This document shows, piece after piece, positions 55,358 through 63,769 of a DNA stretch of 64,000 bases. Position 1 is the stretch's first letter. Each line of letters begins with the position of its first letter. The notes beneath the pieces are model-generated. The model saw nothing but the letters and a program-made list of their open reading frames with translations, did no database searches and was not told the DNA's origin. Where the stretch lies: positions 204,661 through 268,660 of the forward strand of contig JBBFLE010000002.1 of the NCBI GenBank assembly GCA_037481695.1. The letters are read 5' to 3'. A program made the translations under genes and the position numbers. The DNA is from a bacterium (GTDB taxonomy: Bacteria; Desulfobacterota; Desulfocorpusculales; Desulfocorpusculum).

Positions 55358-55832
55358 AGAAAAGAAATTGTCTTGCGCCTTGGCTGGACCAGCCCACCAC
55401 GGCTCATGGTCCAGCCCACGGGACCCAGTGGGCAAGCCAGGACAGTAGGCAGCCACGGGAAAGGATCTCGATGGAGACTCTGATTCCTGCTGATCGAATC
55501 CGACTTTGACACTTGCTGCCCTAACTTACCGTGATCATTTGGCTCGCTTTTCACTTTCGTAGCTACAGACTATGTGATTAGTTGGGAGTAAACTACCCCC
55601 CACCTTGTCGGGGGCTTTCTTCGGGCCAGCGACTCCTGACAATGTCATTCGCCGCTGTCCCTCCAAAGCCCAAGCTGTTCCACAGTAGTTTCACAGACAG
55701 GCCTGGTTGTGAACTTTTTCCAAAATAATTTTGCTGAGTTAGCCTTACTTGCCCTGTAGAACCCATGTGATGAAACATTTTTTTGTTTCTAGTTGGCGCT
55801 ATTTTTCACTTTTTGCCTGACACGTATTACCA
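55358..55832. other. Intergenic region with inverted repeat, up to the IS element
   Basis: This stretch of about 475 bases lacks a credible gene. It holds the inverted repeat at 55382-55416 and a CCCCC/GGGGG short stem near 55598-55614. An AT-rich segment from about 55700 to 55830 probably contains the IS left end and transposase promoter. I could not identify terminal inverted repeats of the IS by eye. Confidence 0.4.
55382..55416. repeat. Perfect 10-bp inverted repeat downstream of the lipoprotein gene
   Basis: GGCTGGACCA (55382-55391) and TGGTCCAGCC (55407-55416) are perfectly complementary around a 15-nt loop. No T-tract follows, so it is not a classical intrinsic terminator. It could be an RNA-stabilising hairpin, a protein binding site or a scar of a mobile element. 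Confidence 0.7.
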
Positions 55833-57551
55833 GTGATATATTGCCTTTTCATGCCTCATCTATACAAGAAAACCTCTGGCGGTAGAACCTACTGGTACCT
55901 GCGTGAGACCCACCGTGTGGGCGGTAAGGTGAAGCTCAAGTGGCAGAAGTACCTTGGGACCGCACAGAGCATCGCCTCCCGACTGGAGCAGGCCGAGGCT
56001 GGAACAAGGCCCCTGAGGCAATCCAGTGCTCCATATGGAGCCTTGTTCGTGGCCAACCTCATCGAGCAGGAGCTGGACACCATTGGGATCGTGGATTCGG
56101 TGGTGCCCAGGGCGCGCAATGAGACCGGGCCCACGGTGGGACAGTATTTCTTCTACGCGTGGGTCAACAGGCTCATTGCGCCCAAAAGCAAGCGATCTCT
56201 CCAGCAGTGGTATCGCAAGACAGCCATCCAGGATATCCGACCCGTGAAGTTGGGCCAACTGAGCTCGGAGCGCTATTGGCAGAAGTGGGATCGGGTGGGT
56301 GAGGCCCAGGTGGAGGAGATTGGCAGGCGCTTTTTCCAGAGGCTTTGGAGCCAAAGGGGGGAGAGTCCTGAGAGTCTCTTTTTCGACACCACCAACTACT
56401 ACACCTATATGGCCACCAAGACCAAATCCAAACTGGCCGTACGGGGGCATAACAAGGCAGGCAAGCACCACCTGCGTCAAGTGGGGGTAGGGCTGCTGGT
56501 GGACCGACAAAGCCAACTTCCCCTGTATTACACCCTGTATCCTGGCAACCTCCATGACTCCAAGCTATTCCATCAGGTCATGGATGAGCTCTTTGGGGTC
56601 ATGGTGGGGCTGAGCGAAGGCAAGAGGTAGCTCACGGTGGTGTTCGACAAGGGGATGAATGCCGAGGAGAACCTGGCGTTTTTCGACACCAGGGGGCAGA
56701 TCCACTTCATCACCACCTACTCCCCTTACTTCGTGGAGGATCTTGCCACAATCGATCCCAAGCATTTCCAGGTGCTCGATACCCCAAAAAACCAGAAGCT
56801 TCGGGCCATGGGTAGAGAAGAGGATCAGCTTTTGGGGTATCGTTGTTGTCGGGAGCTTTGGGGTCAGCCACGCACCGTGGTGGTCACATTCAACCCTATC
56901 ACCAAGCGCAAGAAGCTCCATGATTTCCAACGCAAGATGGCCGAGCTTCGCGTGGAGCTTCTTGAGTACAGAAGGAAGTATCGACAGAAACAGCCTCAGT
57001 GGCGAAGCCCCAAACAGATCGCCACACGCTACCGAAGGCTTTGCGATCACCTCCACATAGGGCATCGCTTCTACAAGCTGAGCTTTACCAAGGATGCCAT
57101 GAGCTTTACCAAGGATCTGGGTGAGATCCATCATACCCAGGCCATGATGGGCAAGAGCATCATCGTGACAGACCACCACGACTGGAGCACCGAGCAAATC
57201 GTTCAGGCCTGCCTGGACCGATACTGCATAGAGAAACAGTTTCGGGTCAGCAAGGCCCCGTGCCACATTCGCATCAATCCCCTGTTCCACTGGACCGACA
57301 GCAAGATCCGCTGTCACCTGCTTACCTGCGTGATGGCCATGGCTGCCCTCAGGCTCGTGGAGCTCAAGGTTGGCGGAGGATTATCGGGCAGGGCCATTAT
57401 GGAGGAGATGCACAGCCTCAATAGAGTCATATCACTATATCCCCAGGCACGCACCCCAGAGGTTCGGGTGGATGACCCCACCCCCCTGCAGGAGCAGATC
57501 CTGGCAGCCCTGGGCTACCGATTCAAGGACGGTTGGGTTCTACAAGCTTGA
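55833..57551 (+). pseudogene. IS1634-type (IS4-group) transposase with in-frame amber codon
   Basis: This reads as one 573-codon frame with TAG at 56628-56630 splitting it after SEGKR; the frame resumes LTVVFDKGMNAEENLAFFD without a shift. N-terminal features: PHLYKKTSGGRTYWYLRE, then SLFFDTTNYYTYMAT (first catalytic Asp region). After the TAG: TVVFDKGMN (second Asp), VVTFNPITKRKKLHDFQRKM, and IVQACLDRYCIEKQFRVSK (DDE-type Glu). Length fits the IS1634 family. The amber is probably an inactivating mutation (one step from CAG). Pyrrolysine readthrough is conceivable in some Desulfobacterota, but nothing else supports it. Confidence 0.85.
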
Positions 57552-57579
57552 CCCCTAATTCGTCCTTGATAACAAGCAA

Positions 57580-57936
57580 TTACACCCACTCTAACAATCT
57601 GTCTGTGAAAGTCCTGTCATACTGCTGACAACGAGGAAGCACCTGGGTCTGATACTCACCCCGGCGATCCCTGGGGACATTCACATGAACCTCTCCAATC
57701 CCCTTCAGAGCAAATCTTCGACCATAAGAACCATTACGATAATTGGGCCTCTGTCCATTTCTCTCATAGGGCTCCCTTCCCAAGAAATGGGTAAGCTCGG
57801 CCTTCATCACCTCAGACAAATACCTCCCCACCAACTCTCGCACATCCAGCCGGATCATCTCGAAGATCTTCCTGGGTTGCCTTTGAATCTCCTTGAAAAC
57901 ATCCACGACTTCTGTCACACTCAGTTCCATCTTCAT
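57580..57936 (-). pseudogene. IS256-family transposase, N-terminal fragment
   Basis: The 118 residues match the start of a mutator-type transposase: LSVTEVVDVFKEIQRQPRK, FLGREPYERNGQRPNYRNGSY, NVPRDRRGEYQTQV, TFTDRLLEWV. The frame stops at TAA just where the catalytic core should begin; full proteins have about 400 residues. The break lies next to the right end of the IS1634-type element, so it was probably cut off by that insertion or an associated deletion. The C-terminal part is not found on the other side. Confidence 0.88.
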
Positions 57937-57999
57937 GGGCGCTTTCTCCTTTCTTTGAGGTTCTTATCTTGTCAACCCCTCTTTAAAGGAAAAGCGCCC
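57937..57999 (-). repeat. Inverted repeat bracketing the IS256 leader
   Basis: GGGCGCTTT (57937-57945) and AAAGCGCCC (57991-57999) are perfect inverted copies, extending to about 15 bp with one bulge. In the minus-strand RNA the downstream arm covers the ribosome site and abuts the ATG, so readthrough transcripts would have a closed start. The IS end itself probably lies near 58005-58045 (AT-rich, CCCAAAAATTTACAC). Confidence 0.65.
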
Positions 58000-58120
58000 T
58001 TTTTTCTAGTCCCAAAAATTTACACAAAAGTTTTTACACCACCGCTTCCGCAAGGCATTATTTACCCAAATCAGCTCAAAGCACTTTTGGGTAAAAAACT
58101 TATGTGAGCTTTCAGGTAAC

Positions 58121-58185
58121 TGACCCACTTTGAGGGCTGATTTTTCACGGATATGACCCACCTGGTTTTCATCTAATTGACCCAC
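58121..58185. repeat. IS21-type terminal region with three TGACCCAC repeats
   Basis: TGACCCAC occurs at 58121-58128, 58154-58161 and 58178-58185. Multiple direct repeats of this kind are typical of IS21-family ends. The neighbouring IstB-like remnant supports this. No istA gene is present. Confidence 0.65.
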
Positions 58186-58198
58186 CTCTGGGGCGTGG

Positions 58199-58316
58199 CG
58201 AAGTAGAGGAACTGATGGGACCATGGTCCGGCTTTGGGCACAGGCGATACCTAAAGCCCGACTCGCTGCTGATCGAGGACTTCGCCATGAATGACTTTAG
58301 CCTCCACCAAGTTTGA
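58199..58316 (+). pseudogene. IstB-like ATPase remnant
   Basis: A 38-codon frame without a proper start reads GHRRYLKPDSLLIEDFAMNDF and ends at TGA 58314-58316. The LLIEDF segment resembles the Walker B of IS21 IstB helper ATPases (LLILDDF). Directly preceding it are the IS21-type end repeats, so the element has suffered a large internal deletion. Confidence 0.5.
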
Positions 58317-58355
58317 TTCTGCAATTTACTGAAAGTGTTTCGTGGATCAGTCAGT

Positions 58356-58626
58356 CTATTCTAGAAACATCTTGTCCAAGTCGTCCAGTATCAGCTCCTG
58401 TGCCAGTTCCGCCGGTACCCCCTGGCGGGACACCAGGTCCGCCAACATCTCTGCCGCCCTGTCCGACATCTCCTCCGCAAACTCCCTCAGCTCCCCCGCC
58501 TCTTCCAATTCCTTGACCTGGCGCGGGAACTTCTCCTTCCACCTCCGTATCAGAAAACTTGGCCCAATCATCGAGGGAGACATCTTTGACCTCCTTGACG
58601 GGAACGACGTTTGTTAGTTCGTTCAT
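58356..58626 (-). pseudogene. Small acidic helical protein gene with apparent frameshift
   Basis: From ATG 58626 the frame reads MNELTNVVPVKEVKDVSLDDW and SDTEVE. It then turns into Gly-rich nonsense-like sequence. The frame that becomes protein-like at the same point reads FPRQVKELEEAGELREFAEEM, MLADLVSRQGVPAELAQELI and ends DDLDKMFLE. Joined, they give a plausible 90-residue acidic helical protein. The shift lies at about 58530-58550. No function is recognised. It lies in the mobile-element region. Confidence 0.5.
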
Positions 58627-59017
58627 TTTAACCAGTTGTAAATTGTGCCCAAAACATTCCTCGGCAGTCAAAGCTCTGTAGCCGACAGCTCCTACCCCGG
58701 AGAAACTTTCTTGAGGAAACGAATCGTCATAGGTATCGTAGTCTCCTTCCTACATGCAGGGCAAACCTCGGAATGCTCGGAATGTAAAAACAAGCCATTA
58801 CCGGACACATCCCATGTAAAATTTGCAAAATTGAGGGAAACAGCGCCGATCACAAAGGCGATCGCGACTCTTGGGTTTATCCGGAATAGAACTTGGAGCA
58901 CAGGGCATGGAGGCTGGTGTAATGAGCTTTGTTGGTGGCTCGATTTTTCAGTCTGTGCTCCGTGCTGGCTAAGCCCAGGGATCGTAATCCTCTTAAATAT
59001 GCTGCCAGGCATCAACC
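58627..59017. other. Gene-poor stretch in the mobile-element region
   Basis: This stretch of 391 bases has frames of about 100-180 codons on both strands, but none is convincing. On the minus strand, a segment near 58710-58790 encodes HSEHSEVCPACRKE, a possible zinc-knuckle remnant. I call no gene here. Confidence 0.3.
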
Positions 59018-59055
59018 CAAGAAAAACAGCCGAAGCACGAGCGCCCCGGCTGTTT
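59018..59055 (-). terminator. Rho-independent terminator of the CARDB-protein gene
   Basis: On the minus strand AAACAGCCG (59055-59047) pairs with CGGCTGTTT (59032-59024) around a 14-nt loop and is followed by TTCTT. It lies about 30 nt beyond the stop of the CARDB gene fragment. Confidence 0.8.
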
Positions 59056-59085
59056 GGTATCCCATTACCATCTCGGTTCTATGTC

Positions 59086-59718
59086 CTACTGAATATTGAT
59101 CTCCCCGCTCACAAGGATATTGTTGGTCTCATCTGTCTCTTGGACCACATCCTGATGATCAGCCTTTGCCTTGACATAATATGTGCCAGCCACTGTGTCT
59201 GACGGGATCCTGAGTCGTTTCTTGGTACTGGATGTCTTGCCCGGTGCAAGCTTTCGCGGACCCGCTGGCGGGGGAACACTCCTTGAGCCCATCAATAGAT
59301 CCTCGGGGCCTATGGTCGGGTCGTCATTGGCGGACAGATAAAAACCCACCTTTGAGCGGCCTGCTTTTTCGGTGCCCTGATTTGTCACAGAGTTCATTAC
59401 ACGTATTAAACCTCCCGGTCTTGCTGATTCCGGCGCTGTCAGAGAGCTTACCACAAGATCAGGACCGCTTACCGGTGACAAATCAAATGTCGCACTGCAG
59501 GCCTTGTCCACATCCATGGTTATGTTGCAGATGGTCTGCGTCCCGCAGGAACCGCACTCATCACCCCAGCTCACAAACCTTGAGCCGCTATCAGGAATCG
59601 CCGTCAGGCTTACACCCGTTCCTTCGTTAAAATCAGCATCGCACGTTTCACCGCAGTCAATTCCAGCAGGACTGCTTGTGACTGTGCCGCTTCCTGTCCC
59701 ATTTTTGGGTGTTCTGCT
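59086..59718 (-). pseudogene. 5'-truncated surface protein: beta-repeat plus CARDB domain
   Basis: The frame is open from just after a TGA at 59719-59721 to 59086 but has no plausible start. The N-terminal part reads GTGSGTVTSSPAGIDCGE, FVSWGDECGSCGTQT and CNITMDVDKACSATFDL, typical of the divergent InlB-like/Flg_new-type beta repeats with paired Cys. A CARDB adhesion-like domain follows (PDLVVSSLTAPESARPGG, VGFYLSANDDPTIGPEDLL, VAGTYYVKAKADHQDVVQETDETNN). It is the C-terminal end of a larger exported adhesin-type protein, cut by rearrangement. It retains its own terminator. Confidence 0.75.
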
Positions 59719-60289
59719 TCAGCTGGAATTGGAGTTTTTCTATGTTAGTGATAACACTTGGGCTATTGGGAGGAAGAAGGAAATTGCAAGAATGGTATTG
59801 TGGATTTTGTAGGCTATTGCTCTAGGCGAACAGGGATTGATATTTGCTCGTTTGTGGGATGGATGGGGATCAGTTCTAGTAAGTTCTGACCAGGAGATCT
59901 TCGCTGAAAAGACCGTAAGCTCCAGGAGGCCACAGACAAAAGAAGGCAGAGGCGCATTGCAAGCAGGGCCGGATTTCCAATGCCAGTCCCACAGTTGGTT
60001 GCCTCTGTCTAATGACCGAGCCAATCTGGGACTCGGTAACATAGCTTATTCCCAAAAAAGGTTTTTCCAATTCACGCTGAGCCAGTACACCCAAATCAGC
60101 CAGACCACATACACCCGGGTCTTTCTTACCACAGCCTGATCCCGGGGATTCGACCTGGAAAGATCTTCAGAGAAGATCAAGGCTGCAAGCTCTTCCTGGG
60201 AAGGCTTTCCATGATGTTTTCCTGAAATCCCTGGCGCTTGCTGGGGCCAAAGGCCCAGATCAACCTGAGCCGTTGCTCCAAACTGTTTC
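59719..60289. other. Gene-poor stretch between the CARDB fragment and the PfpI gene
   Basis: This stretch of about 570 bases has no recognisable gene. Frames of about 100 codons occur on both strands without family features or starts. It may contain debris from the rearrangement that truncated the CARDB gene. Confidence 0.35.
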
Positions 60290-60922
60290 CTATCCCCCAA
60301 GTCTGATTCTACGAGCATTGCTATCAGGGTAGGGGTATTCCATATGCCTGGCTGTGGCCCTCGCAATTTCTTCTCCACAAAAACGAGCAACAACTTTGAG
60401 AGCCATGTCGATTCCGGCAGAGATGCCCGCAGATGTTATTACAGCCCCATCTTCGACTACGTGTTTGTCATACTCAACGGTCACTTCCGGAAATGACTCT
60501 CTCATCCAATCCAGTGATCGCCAGTGAGTTGTGGCGTGATGCCCGTCAAGCAATCCGGCAAAACCGAGTAGCATTGAGCCTGTACAAACCGAAGTCAAAG
60601 CTTCCACCTCCGAGGCACGGCTTCGCAGCCAGTTTAGCATTGCTGGATTCTTGAGCTCCTTGCGGACACCCCACCCACCAGGGACAACCAGGATATCTAG
60701 CCTAGGACAGTTATCAAAGCTGCTATCTGGAATCACCTTCATGCCACCAGTTGTGACCACAGGAACATTCTTTTCTGCCACCAGAAGCACTTCAAAGGGC
60801 GATGGTTCTTCCCTTCTTCTGTGTTCATTCAGCCGGGTGACGGAAAATACTTCGAAAGGACCGCAAAAATCCAGAACCTCGACATTGTCAAACACCACTA
60901 TACCAACACGTTTCCTTTCCAT
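60290..60922 (-). CDS. DJ-1/PfpI-family protein (isonitrile hydratase-like)
   Basis: This 210-residue protein of the class I glutamine amidotransferase-like superfamily begins VGIVVFDNVEVLDFCGPFEVF, as in isonitrile hydratase and the N-terminal half of GlxA-type regulators. The nucleophile elbow is TSVCTGSMLLG with C113. THWRSLDWM and ITSAGISAGIDMAL follow. No DNA-binding domain is attached, which favours an enzyme over a GlxA regulator. The isonitrile substrate is family knowledge only. It is a single gene on the minus strand, with no clear terminator. Confidence 0.9.
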   Translation of the reverse strand: MERKRVGIVVFDNVEVLDFCGPFEVFSVTRLNEHRRREEPSPFEVLLVAEKNVPVVTTGGMKVIPDSSFDNCPRLDILVVPGGWGVRKELKNPAMLNWLRSRASEVEALTSVCTGSMLLGFAGLLDGHHATTHWRSLDWMRESFPEVTVEYDKHVVEDGAVITSAGISAGIDMALKVVARFCGEEIARATARHMEYPYPDSNARRIRLGG

Positions 60923-61057
60923 TGGGTTTTCCCTTCTCCAGAGTCCTGAACTCTGTGTTCAGCCCACACTCCCAAAGGCCGCTCTACTTCAAAGATTCCA
61001 TCAAATTGTCTGGCCAGCATCACCCCTGCTCTTCATGTCACCCTGGCCAGGTGAGCA

Positions 61058-61423
61058 TCACCTTCTATTGTGACTCACTCCGGTACAAGCCTCTCCGCCC
61101 ACAAGCTTCCAAACTACAGGACTTCTCTGATCGTCGTAACGCTCCAGGTAAAGTGTGGACTCGCCTTCAGGCACACCTGGCCTCCAGCTGTAAGCGATCA
61201 CAGACAGCTCATTGGCCAGAGTCGTCTCCAGAGGACTCTTGAACACCTTGAGCACTCTGACTCTAAATCGTGCATACTTGTCCGCTCCTTCCAAGTAAAG
61301 CAGCTTTGCACGAACTACGACCTCGGCCCCTGCCGCCAACTGCTCATCCATCAAATCATAAGAGGCCGAGGCCAGGGAACCAAGCGAAATGGCAACAAGA
61401 AAAATAGCCGCCTTCATAGCCAT
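61058..61423 (-). CDS. Small secreted protein of unknown function
   Basis: This 121-residue protein has a signal peptide (MKAAIFLVAISLGSLASA) and a compact domain: DEQLAAGAEVVVRAKLLYLEGADKYARFRVRVLKVFKSP, then ELSVIAYSWRPGVPEGESTLYLERYD and VVWKLVGGEACT. The pattern resembles short OB-like or tissue-inhibitor-like (netrin/TIMP) folds seen in bacterial secreted proteins. I assign no function. ATG 61423 or 61417 is the likely start; 61468 adds non-signal residues. Confidence 0.7.
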   Translation of the reverse strand: MAMKAAIFLVAISLGSLASASYDLMDEQLAAGAEVVVRAKLLYLEGADKYARFRVRVLKVFKSPLETTLANELSVIAYSWRPGVPEGESTLYLERYDDQRSPVVWKLVGGEACTGVSHNRR

Positions 61424-61648
61424 TTTTCGGTGAGCACGACCTGATATTTCCATCCTGCCCCCAGCCAAGAGCCACGGCTCCAGGCCATCTTCTCCTTTAG
61501 CAGTTGACTCTTTTTCCCAAATTATATTCTGGTCTTCTAAGAGCTCTCAACCTGAAAGATTGCTTTGATGGCCAAAGCTTTTTCCAGGTGAAGGCTAGCG
61601 CGGCTTCTGCTCTTGTGTTGCAGAAAAACAGATTCTATTATTTCCCCC

Positions 61649-61954
61649 ATGCTGAAAAAAATTCTTGTTGGGACAATCTTTTTCTGCCTGGGCGCCCTGG
61701 GGTGGATGCTTTTGAAAGGAACCTCCACCGGCAGCTCCCGTAGTATGTGGATTCTTATAGAAGCAATAGGCCTACTGTTTCTGGCCAACGGTGTCTATGG
61801 CCTTTTTTCAGGCAGGGTCTTCGGCCGCTCCTGGAAGAATTACTGGGGAGGCTGGATCTACAGGCAGGAGGAGCCTTTCCATTTCTGGAGCTTCGCCTTG
61901 GGCCACCTGATTGTGGGCATCCTTTTGTTGGCAGTAGGATGGAGCAAGTCATGA
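61649..61954 (+). CDS. Small three-helix membrane protein
   Basis: This 101-residue protein starting MLKKILVGTIFFCLGAL has three hydrophobic segments: about 5-25, 33-53 and 80-98 (WSFALGHLIVGILLLAVGW). A basic cytoplasmic loop (GRVFGRSWKNYWGGWIYRQEEP) precedes the last one. No family is recognised. Its end overlaps the end of the convergent MFS gene by 6 nt. A start further upstream at 61613 is possible but adds no clear feature. Confidence 0.65.
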   Translation: MLKKILVGTIFFCLGALGWMLLKGTSTGSSRSMWILIEAIGLLFLANGVYGLFSGRVFGRSWKNYWGGWIYRQEEPFHFWSFALGHLIVGILLLAVGWSKS

Positions 61955-63220
61955 GTCTTTCCCATTCCCGGGCGGCAAGGCCACATCCCGTCCAAAGATG
62001 GCAAACCCGATGGTCCCTAGAAGTCCGAAGGCAAAGGCCGTCAGGAGGTTCAGCTGGGGGGCAACCTGCCACAAAAACGCGCCTCCCATGGCCGCTAAAG
62101 AGACCACCACGTCTCTGATGAGGTAGTAAAGCCCAAACATCCCGGCTTTACAATGATCCGGAGAAAGATCCATGATCAGGGCCTTGCGGGTAGGCTCTCC
62201 AAATTCCTTTAATCCTCTTAAGACAAAGGCTCCCACGAGCCACTCGAAGGATTGGCTGAACATAAGCCCCAAGGGGAAAAGCGTGAAGAACAGGAAGGTT
62301 ATGACCACAAAAGGCTTCTTGGTGCTCTTGTCCGCCCAATAGGCTACTGGAATGTACACCAGGACCGCTGTGGCCATCTCTATGCTGGTAAGTATCCCGA
62401 ACTGGAAAGCCGAGACCGGCTCTGGGATCATCTTCATACACCATACCACCACGAAGGCATATGGGATCTGCTCGCAGAACCTGACGAGTATGTCTGTGAC
62501 CAGCAGGTTTTTCATGGCAGGATTCATCAAACTAAGCAGCTTCAGGGGGTTTTTCTCACCAGAGGCAAGGTCCCCCTTGATCCCGCCTGGTCCATCTTCC
62601 CCGCGGTGGTCTTCCTCTATCATTTTCTGCTGAAGGAACAAGGCCGCCACTGCCATTATCAAGGCTACCCCAAATGCCAGACGAACCCCGTCTCTTTCCC
62701 CCCAGACATTTATGAACAGGCCTCCCAAGAGAGGGCCAAGGGCCATGGGGATCCGCCTTACAAGAGAGTGCATGCTCACACCCATGGTGCGCTTTTGGCT
62801 TGGCAGCACCCGATAGATCAGGCTCATGGTGGCAGGAAGGGAGATGGCTGACCATGAGATGAACAAGACAGCTCCCACCAGAACCGCCTCCCAGGCAGAC
62901 ACTAGGATCACAATGGAAAAACCGCACATGGCCACCAGGTTAAAGATCATCAGAGAACGCCTGATGCCGATGCGATCCGATAGATACCCTCCGGGGAAGG
63001 AATAAAGGGCCGAAAGCAGGTTGTCCATGGCCTGGAGAACTCCCACCGCCAATACTCCTCCCCCAAGAGCCAGCATGTATATGGGCAAGAAGCGCTCGGC
63101 CATGCGCTCCCCCATGCCTACCAAAACCACCATGCTCAAAACACCGATGGTGCTGCGCTTAAGGCCCAAAAAAGCTCCGATTCCCAAGAGACTGGCTCTG
63201 ATTTTCTCCCGGCCTTCCAT
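61949..63220 (-). CDS. Major facilitator superfamily transporter
   Basis: This 423-residue protein has 11-12 predicted membrane helices and the MFS loop 2-3 signature LYSFPGGYLSDRIGIRRSL. A central hydrophilic loop (EEDHRGEDGPGGIKGDLASGEKN) lies between the two bundles. The second bundle has IPVAYWADKSTKKPFV at the equivalent loop. The substrate cannot be inferred; general resemblance is to drug- or sugar-efflux-type MFS proteins. It is a single gene with no related neighbours. Confidence 0.88.
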   Translation of the reverse strand: MEGREKIRASLLGIGAFLGLKRSTIGVLSMVVLVGMGERMAERFLPIYMLALGGGVLAVGVLQAMDNLLSALYSFPGGYLSDRIGIRRSLMIFNLVAMCGFSIVILVSAWEAVLVGAVLFISWSAISLPATMSLIYRVLPSQKRTMGVSMHSLVRRIPMALGPLLGGLFINVWGERDGVRLAFGVALIMAVAALFLQQKMIEEDHRGEDGPGGIKGDLASGEKNPLKLLSLMNPAMKNLLVTDILVRFCEQIPYAFVVVWCMKMIPEPVSAFQFGILTSIEMATAVLVYIPVAYWADKSTKKPFVVITFLFFTLFPLGLMFSQSFEWLVGAFVLRGLKEFGEPTRKALIMDLSPDHCKAGMFGLYYLIRDVVVSLAAMGGAFLWQVAPQLNLLTAFAFGLLGTIGFAIFGRDVALPPGNGKDS

Positions 63221-63769
63221 TACTCCCCCCAGCCAAAAACACCCTCAGCCCCCTAGGCTACACATGCTTTCCAGCCAGATCAAGCTCGACCCCCCTCAAA
63301 CCAAGGACTTCTATCAACCGCTCATAAAGGCTGAAGCCTGCCTGCTCTATCCTGCATTATTCACCTATGGTGAACGATGCTTCTGGGAAATGTTCCGGCA
63401 TATGATATCTCAGCATGAACCCCGCCATCTCCGGGAAAAGCCTCAGGGCTAAAGTCCTTCTAGGGGTGGCCAGTTTGAGCACCCCAGGCCAGCCAAGAAG
63501 ATCATGTTTTCCCGGCCTCTTTTGATGAGCTTGGCCTGTGGGTCCTGGAAAGCACTGCATGTAGCCGACTGCGTGCAGGAGCCCAAATGCCAAGGCTTGG
63601 ATCCAGATGCAATTTACCGGCAAGGCTCCTCACACTGGAGGGACACTGGTAGATTCGTTTGGCGCCGGCTTCCGAGCCTTGCACACAGGGTTCGGATTTT
63701 CAGCCAGGCGCCAGGAGGCTTTAAGAGCATTGGCCCATAGTCTCAAAAACCACCCGGTCTTTCACAGTT
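63221..63769. other. Gene-poor stretch upstream of the MFS gene
   Basis: This stretch of about 550 bases has no recognisable gene. It includes the MFS promoter region. Short frames of 60-143 codons on both strands lack family features and good starts. Confidence 0.35.

Noticed and set aside
58645-59202. A 185-codon plus-strand frame
   Set aside because: It overlaps the terminator and the end of the CARDB gene on the other strand and has no plausible domain.
60046-60393. A 115-codon minus-strand frame overlapping the end of the PfpI gene
   Set aside because: It overlaps the PfpI gene in another frame and shows no family features.
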